This document shows, one piece after another, positions 36,864 through 44,695 of a stretch of DNA of 64,000 nt (position 1 is its first letter; each line of letters opens with the position of its first letter). A model generated the notes under the pieces. It was not told where the DNA came from and ran no database searches. It saw only the letters and a program-made list of their open reading frames with translations. The translations under genes and the position numbers were made by a program. This DNA comes from Pontixanthobacter gangjinensis (GTDB lineage Bacteria; Pseudomonadota; Alphaproteobacteria; Sphingomonadales; Sphingomonadaceae): the NCBI RefSeq assembly GCF_009827545.1, contig NZ_WTYS01000001.1:1265772-1329771 (forward strand). Reading direction: 5' to 3'.

Positions 36864-36939
36864 TGGTGCCGGCTTGAGGATTCGAACCCCAGGCCTGATG
36901 ATTACAAATCAACTGCTCTACCAACTGAGCTAAGCCGGC
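36864..36939 (-). tRNA. tRNA-Thr (anticodon TGT)
   Basis: Read on the minus strand from 36939: 7-bp acceptor stem GCCGGCT with AGCCGGC, standard D-arm (GCTC ... GAGC), anticodon loop TTTGTAA with TGT at positions 34-36, T-arm with TTCGAAT, discriminator A and an encoded CCA at 36864-36866. The anticodon stem (GTTGA with TCATC) has a T-T mismatch at its second pair, otherwise all stems close. Conserved D- and T-loop bases are present. Confidence 0.95.
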
Positions 36940-36981
36940 CCATTATCTTGCAACCAAATTGGCTGCGGCGCGCCCTTTGCT

Positions 36982-37869
36982 TCAAAATGTACCAAAGGTC
37001 CACCCCTCAGTTGCAGCTATTTTTGCTGTGAGCGATTTTGGTGCCCATCGACGCGGGTTTTTTGCGACCTTTCGAAGCCAAGCAGCAGTCAAAATTGCAT
37101 CGGCACTGTGGTCGTCCAACTCGCCCGATTCGCTTGGAAATTTTGATCCCAAGACCTTTAATGCGCTGGCCAAGTCAGCGTAATTCCGTATCTTGCTCCG
37201 GCCAGCATTTCTACCTGCCTCGATTGCCGCGAGGCCAGTGTATATTTCGGTGATGACCGACCCGGAATCGGGGACTGGATCAATCGGCCAGACCGGAAGT
37301 TTGCCGCCTAATTTGTGTAAAACCCGCATTCCGGTGAGGCTGGATTTCCCCACCTGCGCTGCGCCTACGAGGTTGAAATTGCTGTAAGGTTTACATCCTT
37401 GAGCTTCTTGCGCACGTTCTGTTACGCGGAAGCGGCCCCTTTTGTGTTGGGCGCTCGCTGCATGGAATCGGTCGCCTTCACGCCCGCCATGGCGGCGGAA
37501 ATAGCGGGAAAGCTGAGGGTGATCGACCAGGCTGGTAGCTTCGAGATTGGGGTCGTTCTCGCAGATGGTGTCGATCAGCTGCCATAGGCTACGCGCATCT
37601 GATGGACTGCTGGGCCAATCTGGAAAGAACGACCCGAAATCTTCAAATGGAAGCGAGATGCCCAAATCCAGTCCTACCAGAGTATCGGCGGGAAGATCAT
37701 AGGTCAGAAAGTCCAATACGTCAGCGCGCGACCAATTTTTATCGCGATGGATCAAGGTAGGAGAATAGTTGCCCGCTTTGCACATCGCAAGCGCGATGCC
37801 CGGTTGACGTGCGCCAATTGCGCCCGACCAATCCACCGCTAGAAAATTTCGGAAGCGGCCCGGATACAT
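36982..37869 (-). CDS. DUF429-like RNase H-fold protein of unknown function
   Basis: About 295 residues. Seen: N-terminal FLAVDWSGAIG, which resembles the first strand of DUF429-type proteins; LVGLDLGISLPFEDFG; GKLPVWPIDPVPDSGSVITEIY; and a C-terminal DDHSADAILTAAWL with an acidic pair reminiscent of the last RNase H-like motif. Inferred: a possible nuclease-like or resolvase-like fold; catalytic competence cannot be shown. ATG 37869 overlaps the rarA stop as TAATG, so it is translationally tied to a replication-repair ATPase. Confidence 0.65.
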   Translation of the reverse strand: MYPGRFRNFLAVDWSGAIGARQPGIALAMCKAGNYSPTLIHRDKNWSRADVLDFLTYDLPADTLVGLDLGISLPFEDFGSFFPDWPSSPSDARSLWQLIDTICENDPNLEATSLVDHPQLSRYFRRHGGREGDRFHAASAQHKRGRFRVTERAQEAQGCKPYSNFNLVGAAQVGKSSLTGMRVLHKLGGKLPVWPIDPVPDSGSVITEIYTGLAAIEAGRNAGRSKIRNYADLASALKVLGSKFPSESGELDDHSADAILTAAWLRKVAKNPRRWAPKSLTAKIAATEGWTFGTF

Positions 37870-39188
37870 TAGCCGCGAAGTTCTTTGCGTTTCTTGTCCC
37901 ACCAATCCATGCGTTCGCGTACTTTGCGTTCGAATCCGCGCTCTACTGGTGCATAATACTCCTGCGGTACCATGCCATCAGGCCAGTAATTGTCGCCGGA
38001 AAACCCGCCTTCCGAATTGTGGTCATAAGCATAGTCTTTTCCGTAACCGATATCCTTCATCAGCTTGGTCGGGGCGTTCAGGATATTCTGAGGCGGCGAA
38101 AGGCTGCCCGTTTCTCGTGCACTTTTGAAAGAGGCCTTTTGGGCGATATAGGCGGCGTTCGATTTGGGGGCTGTGGCCAGGTACAGACAGGCCTGTACAA
38201 TCGCGACCTCTCCTTCTGGACTGCCGAGAAATTCATACGCCTGCTTGGCAGCGAGGCATTGCGTTAGCGCCTGAGGGTCGGCCAAACCGATGTCCTCGCT
38301 GGCAAATCGCACGAGGCGACGCAGGACATAGAGCGGTTCTTCACCAGCCGTCAGCATTCGCGCCATATAATAAAGTGCGGCCTGAGGGTCGGAACCGCGC
38401 AGGCTTTTATGTAGCGCGGAAATCAAATTGTAATGGCCGTCGCGGTCTTTGTCATAGACCGCAACGCGGCGTTGCAGAAACTTGCCAAGTGCCTGCGGGC
38501 CTAGCTGCGAGGCAATCTTGGCAGCGTAAAGCGTCTCGGCTTGGTTTAGCAAGAAGCGCCCATCACCATCAGCCGAGGCGACCAGCGCGTCGCGAGCTTC
38601 GGCTGTTAGCGGGAGGCGACCTTCCAATTGTTCGGCGCGATCCAGCAAGGTTGAAAGCGCAGTTTGATCGAGCCGCTGGAGGATCAACACTTGGGCCCGG
38701 CTGAGCAAGGCTGCGTTGAGAGCAAAGCTGGGATTCTCTGTCGTCGCGCCGACCAGAGTCACAGTTCCACGCTCGACGAATGGCAAGAAGCCGTCTTGCT
38801 GTGCGCGATTGAAACGGTGAATTTCGTCAACGAATAATAGTGTTCGCTGTCCCGCTTTGCTGGCGGCTTCAGCAGCCGCAAAGGCCTTTTTGAGGTCGGC
38901 AACACCCGAAAATACCGCGCTAATCGCCTCAAAACGCATCCCCACAGCATCTGCGAGCAAACGCGCAGTGGTCGTTTTGCCCGTGCCGGGCGGCCCCCAT
39001 AATATCATCGAGGACAATTTACCCGCAGCGACCATCCGCCCGATTGCGCCTTCGGGCCCCGTCAGGTGGTCTTGCCCAACGACTTCGCCGAGAGTGCCGG
39101 GGCGCAATTTGTCAGCCAGCGGTGAATCGCTGGTCGGATTATCGCGCGGTGTCTCTGGCGGAAGGTCATCTGGAAACAGGTCGGTCAT
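37869..39188 (-). CDS. rarA: Replication-associated recombination ATPase RarA (MgsA)
   Basis: AAA+ ATPase related to clamp-loader subunits, acting at stalled forks. Seen: LRPGTLGEVVGQDHL near the N-terminus; Walker A GPPGTGKTT; Walker B LLFVDEIHRFNR; sensor 1 region VGATTENPSFALN; and the C-terminal MgsA domain (RRLVRFASEDIGLADP, ending with LNAPTKLMKDIGYGKDYAYDH). 439 residues. Divergent from padR with 107 bases between. Confidence 0.95.
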   Translation of the reverse strand: MTDLFPDDLPPETPRDNPTSDSPLADKLRPGTLGEVVGQDHLTGPEGAIGRMVAAGKLSSMILWGPPGTGKTTTARLLADAVGMRFEAISAVFSGVADLKKAFAAAEAASKAGQRTLLFVDEIHRFNRAQQDGFLPFVERGTVTLVGATTENPSFALNAALLSRAQVLILQRLDQTALSTLLDRAEQLEGRLPLTAEARDALVASADGDGRFLLNQAETLYAAKIASQLGPQALGKFLQRRVAVYDKDRDGHYNLISALHKSLRGSDPQAALYYMARMLTAGEEPLYVLRRLVRFASEDIGLADPQALTQCLAAKQAYEFLGSPEGEVAIVQACLYLATAPKSNAAYIAQKASFKSARETGSLSPPQNILNAPTKLMKDIGYGKDYAYDHNSEGGFSGDNYWPDGMVPQEYYAPVERGFERKVRERMDWWDKKRKELRG

Positions 39189-39249
39189 TCGTCGGATCAG
39201 ATAGACGCTTTGCCGATGGATTGCATTAGCCTCTTGTCAAATCACGAAT

Positions 39250-39290
39250 AAGATATATCTTAGAGCTATCTTAATTATATCGTGAGGAGC
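39250..39290 (+). promoter_or_regulatory. Palindromic AT-rich operator candidate before padR
   Basis: AAGATATATCTT (39250-39261) is a perfect 12-bp palindrome, followed by TATCTTAATTATATC, in an AT-rich stretch of an otherwise GC-rich region. A ribosome site (GTGAGGAGC, 39282-39290) precedes ATG 39296. Known: PadR proteins often repress their own gene by binding AT-rich dyads. Inferred: autoregulatory operator. Confidence 0.5.
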
Positions 39291-39295
39291 GCAAT

Positions 39296-39904
39296 ATGAG
39301 AATTTATGGAAAACGAGGAGGCCGCAAAGGCTTTCCATTCGAGGCAATAATGGCTGCAAGTCGCGGCTGGGATGGCGGGCGTCATTGGGGTGATTGGGGC
39401 GGTGACGACATGCGCCGCCACGGCCGCAAGAACCGGCGCCGCGTGTTCGGCAGCGGTGAATTGCGCCTGGTTTTGCTCCGGCTGATCGCCGATGAACCGC
39501 GTCACGGCTACGAGCTAATCAAAGCGGTAGGCGAGCTAACCGGCGGAACTTATGAACCGAGCCCAGGGGCGGTCTATCCGACGCTGTCGCTGCTGGCTGA
39601 TGAAGGATCGATTGCAGACAGCAAAGCCAACAAAGGTGATGAATCGCGAAAAGCGTTCAAAGCCACCGAAAATGGGCTTAAAGAGCTTGAAGAGCGTTCA
39701 GACGAGATTGGCGCGATCATGGAGCGACTGTCGGCAATGTCCGGCCGCGAGGAACGAACTCGAGCGCCCGAAATGTTCCGTGCGATGGGCAACCTTGCCG
39801 GAGTCCTGAAGCACAAATATCGCGGCGGCGGGTTCAATGAGAAAGACCTGGAGGAAATCGTCGATATTATCGATGATGCAGCCAAGCGGATCGAGCGGCT
39901 TTAA
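39296..39904 (+). CDS. PadR family transcriptional regulator
   Basis: Seen: an unusual N-terminal extension of about 50 residues rich in Gly, Arg and Trp (RGWDGGRHWGDWGGDD), then a winged-helix domain with the PadR signature (LRLVLLRLIADEPRHGYELIKAV, GAVYPTLSLLADEG) and a C-terminal helical dimerisation region. 202 residues. Known: this subclass with a Gly/Arg/Trp-rich leader is common in alphaproteobacteria. The ligand is unknown. It lies upstream of a small membrane protein gene (69 bases apart), which is a plausible target. Confidence 0.9.
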   Translation: MRIYGKRGGRKGFPFEAIMAASRGWDGGRHWGDWGGDDMRRHGRKNRRRVFGSGELRLVLLRLIADEPRHGYELIKAVGELTGGTYEPSPGAVYPTLSLLADEGSIADSKANKGDESRKAFKATENGLKELEERSDEIGAIMERLSAMSGREERTRAPEMFRAMGNLAGVLKHKYRGGGFNEKDLEEIVDIIDDAAKRIERL

Positions 39905-39973
39905 CGCTTGCGTTTGATGCAAGTGCTCTAATTGTGCTAGTTTCCCTTCATCAATTTGATGGAGGGGAACATC

Positions 39974-40429
39974 ATGCCAGATTTACCAACTAAAACGCCG
40001 TGGCATTTATGGGTCGTTGGCGTGCTGTCGTTGCTGTGGAATGCAGTAGGGGCAAATGACTACACCCAGACCCAATTGCGGAACACCGACTATATCAAAG
40101 CCGGTGTCGAGCCGATGGGAATCGATTTCCAAACCGCACTGACCTATTTTGAAGGCTTCCCGGCCTGGGCTGAAGCATTTTGGGCAATTGGAGTGTGGGG
40201 AGCGGTAGCAGGTTCGCTGTTGCTACTGTTTCGGAGCCGCTTTGCGCTGCATGTGTTTGGCGCATCTTTTCTCGGTCTGGTGGTCACGACATTCTACCAA
40301 TTCGGGAATCCGATTCCGGGCGACTATGACAGAACCATTCCGACCATATTTACGGCCATACTGTGGATTATCGCGATCGGGCTGATCTTGTATGCTCGCC
40401 GTCAAACTGCGGCAGGCGTTCTGCGCTAA
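39974..40429 (+). CDS. Small four-helix membrane protein of unknown function
   Basis: About 151 residues. Seen: four hydrophobic segments separated by short loops, with the first loop bearing GANDYTQTQLRNTDYI and a Trp/Phe-rich second segment (FWAIGVWGAVAGSLLLLF). No enzymatic motif. Start ATG 39974 has GGAGGGG seven bases upstream; an ATG at 39956 is too early. Known: similar small membrane proteins are widespread in Sphingomonadales without a function. It directly follows padR. Confidence 0.75.
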   Translation: MPDLPTKTPWHLWVVGVLSLLWNAVGANDYTQTQLRNTDYIKAGVEPMGIDFQTALTYFEGFPAWAEAFWAIGVWGAVAGSLLLLFRSRFALHVFGASFLGLVVTTFYQFGNPIPGDYDRTIPTIFTAILWIIAIGLILYARRQTAAGVLR

Positions 40430-40432
40430 GTC

Positions 40433-41581
40433 TTACTTTGCACGTGCTTCGATCAGGCGGATATAGGTGTCTGCCACCGCCTGATTGATTGCGTCCCAAC
40501 TGAAATCCAGACTGCGTTTCTCGCCCGCATTGCCGTGTGCGGAGCGCAAGGCATCGTCGGTCAAATAGGGTGCGATTGCATCGGCAAAGTCACCCGCTGC
40601 GCCGGGCGGCACGAGTGCGCCCGATTCTCCGTCTTGGACCAGGCTTTGGCTACCGGTTGCAGCTGACGCCACCACTGGCAGGCCGCAAGCCATCGCTTCA
40701 AGGGTCACATTCCCGAACGTTTCGGTGATCGATGGGTTGAAGAACACATCCCCGCTGGCGAGCGCCTTGCCGAGGTTTGCTCCGCTTTGAAAACCTGCGA
40801 AAATGCCGCCAGGCAAGTTCTGCTCAAACCATTTTTGCGCGGGGCCTTCACCGATCACCAGCACCTTATGCGGCAATTGCTTTTTGCGTAGCTGAACGAT
40901 GGTTTCGGCAAATATATCGAGCCCCTTTTCCATGACCAAACGGCCGAGGAACACAATCGCGGTGTCATCATCCGCGATGCCCAGCGATCGCCGCCATTCC
41001 ATATCGCGCTTGTCTGATGCGAAAATTGTCCGGTCTACGCCGCGTGACCAGATCGAGATATCGTCATGCATTCCCTGCTCGCGCAGAATTTCTATCTGGC
41101 TTTCCGACGGTGCAACCAAGCCGTCGCAGCGGTGGTAAAACCGGCGAAGCATCGCTTCGACCCACGGTTCGGTAAAGCCCAATCCGTAATAGCGCGGATA
41201 TGTTTCGAACCGTGTATGGACCGATGCCAAAATTGGCACATCTTGACCGCGTGCCCAGCTGACTGCTCGATGCGCTGAAGCATCGGGCGAGGACACATGA
41301 AGGATGTTCGGTTTAAACGTCTCGATATCTTCACGGACCCGTTTCGGAATGCCCAGAGGAAACCGGAATTCGCCGCGACCGGGAAATGGGACGGATGGCA
41401 GGCTGACAAGATCGCCTTGCGGTTCAAACGCCGGCGTTTGCGTGGTCGGCGCATAGACGCGGACCTGCGCGCCCTGACGCAGCAAATATTCAACGAGGCG
41501 ATTAAGCGCCTGATTCGCGCCATCGCGAACGTAGTTATAATTGCCGCTAAAAAGGGCAATGCGAAGATCAGACGTCTGCAT
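40433..41581 (-). CDS. Glycosyltransferase family 4 protein (mannosyltransferase-like)
   Basis: GT-B fold retaining glycosyltransferase, 382 residues. Seen: an N-terminal Rossmann half with IALFSGNYNYVRDGANQALN, then LHVSSPDASAHRA, SVHTRFETYPRYY, and the C-terminal half with GRLVMEKGLD, VIGEGPA and the donor-binding EX7E pattern TETFGNVTLEAMACGLPVV. Known: this pattern matches the GDP-mannose-dependent alpha-mannosyltransferase and sulfoquinovosyl/digalactosyl-type lipid GTs; the substrate is not determined by sequence. It converges with the preceding membrane gene with three bases between and is divergent from serC. Confidence 0.88.
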   Translation of the reverse strand: MQTSDLRIALFSGNYNYVRDGANQALNRLVEYLLRQGAQVRVYAPTTQTPAFEPQGDLVSLPSVPFPGRGEFRFPLGIPKRVREDIETFKPNILHVSSPDASAHRAVSWARGQDVPILASVHTRFETYPRYYGLGFTEPWVEAMLRRFYHRCDGLVAPSESQIEILREQGMHDDISIWSRGVDRTIFASDKRDMEWRRSLGIADDDTAIVFLGRLVMEKGLDIFAETIVQLRKKQLPHKVLVIGEGPAQKWFEQNLPGGIFAGFQSGANLGKALASGDVFFNPSITETFGNVTLEAMACGLPVVASAATGSQSLVQDGESGALVPPGAAGDFADAIAPYLTDDALRSAHGNAGEKRSLDFSWDAINQAVADTYIRLIEARAK

Positions 41582-41707
41582 GGTTGGAGCGCTTTATCCT
41601 GCCGCGCAGCATTTGGCGAGAGTGAGTTGGCCGTAAACTTGGAGCCGTCCACCGCTTCATAGGTTTGTTCGCTTGACAGCGTGCGCCGCGCCTTTAGTGA
41701 CGCGGAC

Positions 41708-41757
41708 GGGCCACGCGGTCCCAACGCCGCGCGAGCTCTCTGTAAGGAGAGAATACA
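41708..41757 (+). ncRNA. Candidate structured serC leader (serC RNA motif-like)
   Basis: Seen: hairpin GGGCC-ACGC-GGTCC at 41708-41721 (one G-U pair), a spacer CAACGCCGCGCGAG, then hairpin CTCTC-TGTAAG-GAGAG at 41736-41751, which overlaps the Shine-Dalgarno AAGGAG seven bases before the serC ATG. Known: a conserved serC RNA motif has been described upstream of serC in alphaproteobacteria. Inferred: this is that element or a relative and may control translation initiation by pairing the ribosome site. A covariance search was not possible here. Confidence 0.55.
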
Positions 41758-42942
41758 ATGACTAACGTAACACCTCAGGGCGCAGCAGCGCGCCTGACTA
41801 TGCCGGCGCTCAAACCTGAGCGTCCATTTTTTTCGTCCGGACCAACTGCCAAATTCAATGGCTGGTCGGCGAGCAATCTCAAAACCGAAGCACTGGGCCG
41901 TTCGCACCGTTCGGCTGTGGGCAAGGCGCGGCTGAAATATGCGATCGACCTGACGCGTGAGTTGCTGGGCGTTCCCGACGATTACCTGGTCGGCATCATG
42001 CCCGGCTCTGATACGGGCGCACTCGAATGCGCGATGTGGACCATGCTTGGCGCGCGTCCCGCGACCGTCGCTGCATGGGAAAGCTTTGGCAATGTGTGGA
42101 TTCAGGATGCGGTAAAGCAGCTCAAGCTGAAAGATTTGACCGTGCTCGACGCCGGTTACGGCGAAATCCCCGATCTGGCCAGTATTCCTCAAGACAACGA
42201 CGTTGTCTTTACATGGAATGGCACAACGTCGGGGGCCAGGATTGAAAACACCGATTGGCTCGCGGCTGACCGGTCTGGTATCACTATAAACGATGCCACT
42301 AGCGCAGTCTTTGCGCAGGAAATGGATTGGGCGAAGCTCGATGCCACAACCTTCAGTTGGCAAAAAGTGATGGGTTCCGAAGCGCAGCATGGCATGTTGA
42401 TCCTCAGCCCTAAAGCGGTGGCGCGGATCGAAAGCTATGATCCCGAATGGCCGCTGCCAAAGTTGTTCCGCCTGAAGAAAGGCGACAAGATTAATCAAGG
42501 CATCTTTGTCGGCGAAACGATCAATACGCCCAGCATGCTGGCGACCGAGGACTACATTCTCGCGCTTGAATGGGCAAAATCAATTGGCGGACGTCAGGCG
42601 ATGTTTGACCGGGCTGATGCCAACGCCAAGATCATGACCGACTGGATTGAAAATACGCCTTGGCTGCGCAACATGGTGCCCAACCCGGCTCAGCGCACCA
42701 ACACTGGCGTATGCTTCGTTTTTCAGGGCGAATATTATGACGGCCTCTCGCCAGAAGATCAGGCTGCTGTCCCCAAAACCATTGCCGGAATGCTCGACAA
42801 ATTGGATGTTGGATATGATTTCAACGGCTACCGCGATGCACCACCGAGTCTACGTGTTTGGTGCGGCGGGACGGTCGAGCAAGAAGATTTGCGCCGGCTG
42901 ATCCCCTGGATCGAATGGGCTTACGCCGAAATTCAGAAGTGA
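41758..42942 (+). CDS. serC: Phosphoserine aminotransferase
   Basis: PLP enzyme converting 3-phosphohydroxypyruvate to phosphoserine. Seen: about 394 residues of the longer alphaproteobacterial SerC class; FFSSGPTAKFNGW near the N-terminus; GIMPGSDTGALECAMWTMLG; the PLP lysine in FSWQKVMGSEAQHG; and INTPSMLATEDY. The gene is followed by serA at 93 bases, on the same strand, so both steps of serine synthesis are linked. A structured leader precedes it. Confidence 0.95.
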   Translation: MTNVTPQGAAARLTMPALKPERPFFSSGPTAKFNGWSASNLKTEALGRSHRSAVGKARLKYAIDLTRELLGVPDDYLVGIMPGSDTGALECAMWTMLGARPATVAAWESFGNVWIQDAVKQLKLKDLTVLDAGYGEIPDLASIPQDNDVVFTWNGTTSGARIENTDWLAADRSGITINDATSAVFAQEMDWAKLDATTFSWQKVMGSEAQHGMLILSPKAVARIESYDPEWPLPKLFRLKKGDKINQGIFVGETINTPSMLATEDYILALEWAKSIGGRQAMFDRADANAKIMTDWIENTPWLRNMVPNPAQRTNTGVCFVFQGEYYDGLSPEDQAAVPKTIAGMLDKLDVGYDFNGYRDAPPSLRVWCGGTVEQEDLRRLIPWIEWAYAEIQK

Positions 42943-42947
42943 TCTGA

Positions 42948-42967
42948 GCCCCAGCGACGGCTGGGGC
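42948..42967 (+). other. Intergenic hairpin between serC and serA
   Basis: Perfect 8-bp stem GCCCCAGC (42948-42955) and GCTGGGGC (42960-42967) with loop GACG, starting five bases after the serC stop. No T run follows, so it is not a classic terminator; it could stabilise the upstream mRNA end or mark a processing site. Confidence 0.5.
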
Positions 42968-43035
42968 CACCCTCAATCAGCGCGACATACAATGCGGTCC
43001 CATCCCGCGGTGGGCTTCACGCGAAGGAAATTTTA

Positions 43036-44619
43036 ATGACCAAACCTAAAGTCCTTATCTCCGATAAGATGGACCCGAATGCAGCACGTATCTTTACCGA
43101 ACGCGGCTGCGACGTTGATGTAATTACTGGCGAAAATCCTGAGGAACTCGCTGCTCGTATTGGCGAATATCATGGCCTTGCAATCCGGTCTTCGACGACA
43201 GTCACACCTGCAATCCTTGACGCTGCGACAAATTTGAAAGTCATAGGCCGCGCTGGCATCGGGGTCGACAATGTCGATATTCCCTATGCCTCGGGCAAGG
43301 GCGTGGTTGTGATGAATACACCGTTCGGGAATTCGATCACGACTGCCGAGCACGCAATTGCGCTTATCATGGCACTGGCGCGTCAAATTCCGGCTGCGGA
43401 CGCGCGCACTCAAGCGGGCGAATGGCCCAAGAGTGCATTCATGGGCGTCGAAGTAACGGGCAAGACGCTTGGCCTGATTGGTGCCGGCAATATCGGTTCC
43501 ATCGTCGCCAGCCGCGCGCTCGGTCTGAAAATGAAGGTGGTCGCATTCGATCCCTTCCTGACCGAAGACCGCGCGATTGAAATGGGCGTTGAAAAAGTCG
43601 AATTGGACGGGCTGCTTGCGCGCGCCGATTTCATCACCTTGCACACTCCGCTGACTGATCAAACGCGCAACATTCTGAGCCGTGAAAATCTGGAGAAAAC
43701 TAAACCGGGCGTTCGCATTGTGAACTGCGCGCGTGGCGGATTGATCGACGAAGAAGCGCTGAAGGATTTGCTTGAATCGGATCATATCGCTGGCGCTGCG
43801 CTCGATGTGTTCGCCGTCGAACCAGCCAAGGAAAGCCCTCTTTTCGGGACCAAGAATTTCATTTGCACCCCGCATCTGGGTGCGTCGACCAACGAGGCAC
43901 AAGTGAATGTTGCGCTGCAAGTGGCCGAGCAAATGGCCGACTATCTGGTCAATGGCGGCGTCACCAATGCGCTGAACATGCCTAGCCTAAGCGCTGAGGA
44001 AGCGCCTAAGCTGAAGCCATACATGGCGTTGGCGGAGAAGCTGGGTTCGCTTGTCGGGCAATTGGCACATGGCAATCTGACGAAAATCAACATCGAGCGT
44101 GAAGGTGCCGCAGCGGACCTTAACGGGAAGCCGATTACAGGCGCAGTTCTGGCGGGCTTCATGCGGCAATATTCCGACACGGTGAATATGGTCAACGCGC
44201 CTTATCTGGCGAAGGAGCGCGGCATGGAAGTGCGCGAAATCCGCAATGAGCGCGAGGGTGTCTATCACACGCTATTGCGCGTCACCGTCGCGACAGAGCA
44301 GGGCAACCGGTCCGTCGCAGGCACTTTGTTCGGCAGCGAAGCGCCGCGTCTGGTGGAGATTTTTGGCGTCGGTATCGAAGCCGATTTGCAAGGCGATATG
44401 CTCTATATCGTCAACGAAGATGCCCCTGGCTTCATCGGCCGGATCGGGTCTCTGCTTGGTGAAAACGGCATCAATATCGGTAACTTTAATCTGGGTCGGC
44501 GCGATGGTGGCGGGGAAGCAGTCGTGCTGTTGTCAGTCGATCAGCCAATCCCGGCGGAAGTCGTCAAGCAAGCTTGCGCGCTGGAAGGCGTTAAGGTTGT
44601 AACGCCGCTGGCGTTTTAA
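43036..44619 (+). CDS. serA: D-3-phosphoglycerate dehydrogenase, ACT-domain type
   Basis: First committed enzyme of serine synthesis. Seen: 527 residues; the NAD-binding domain (KTLGLIGAGNIGSIVASRA), catalytic region NCARGGLIDEEAL with ALDVFAVEP and the catalytic His in TPHLGAST; then an intervening domain (LPLE-type, beginning near LKPYMALAEKLGSLVGQL); and a C-terminal ACT domain (VNEDAPGFIGRIGSLLGENGINIGNFNLGR), which in family members binds serine for feedback control. Good ribosome site (GAAGGAAAT) before ATG 43036. Confidence 0.97.
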   Translation: MTKPKVLISDKMDPNAARIFTERGCDVDVITGENPEELAARIGEYHGLAIRSSTTVTPAILDAATNLKVIGRAGIGVDNVDIPYASGKGVVVMNTPFGNSITTAEHAIALIMALARQIPAADARTQAGEWPKSAFMGVEVTGKTLGLIGAGNIGSIVASRALGLKMKVVAFDPFLTEDRAIEMGVEKVELDGLLARADFITLHTPLTDQTRNILSRENLEKTKPGVRIVNCARGGLIDEEALKDLLESDHIAGAALDVFAVEPAKESPLFGTKNFICTPHLGASTNEAQVNVALQVAEQMADYLVNGGVTNALNMPSLSAEEAPKLKPYMALAEKLGSLVGQLAHGNLTKINIEREGAAADLNGKPITGAVLAGFMRQYSDTVNMVNAPYLAKERGMEVREIRNEREGVYHTLLRVTVATEQGNRSVAGTLFGSEAPRLVEIFGVGIEADLQGDMLYIVNEDAPGFIGRIGSLLGENGINIGNFNLGRRDGGGEAVVLLSVDQPIPAEVVKQACALEGVKVVTPLAF

Positions 44620-44646
44620 CTTCCACTTCAACAACCCCGCCTAATT

Positions 44647-44676
44647 CCGTCATTCTCGCTTTCGCGAGCGTGACGG
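44647..44676. repeat. REP-like palindrome between serA and hisZ
   Basis: Near-perfect 13-bp inverted repeat (44647-44659 with 44664-44676; two mismatched pairs) around TTTC. The sequence resembles the widespread intergenic GTCATTCxCGC...GCGxGxxTGAC palindrome seen in many proteobacteria. No T run follows. Likely a repetitive extragenic element, possibly also an mRNA-stabilising hairpin. Confidence 0.6.
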
Positions 44677-44695
44677 ATTGGGTAGAGGTCTGCCC

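Noticed and set aside
41092-42498. 468-codon minus-strand frame across the glycosyltransferase and serC
   Set aside because: It overlaps two well-supported genes in other frames, is read antisense to serC, and shows no protein family features.
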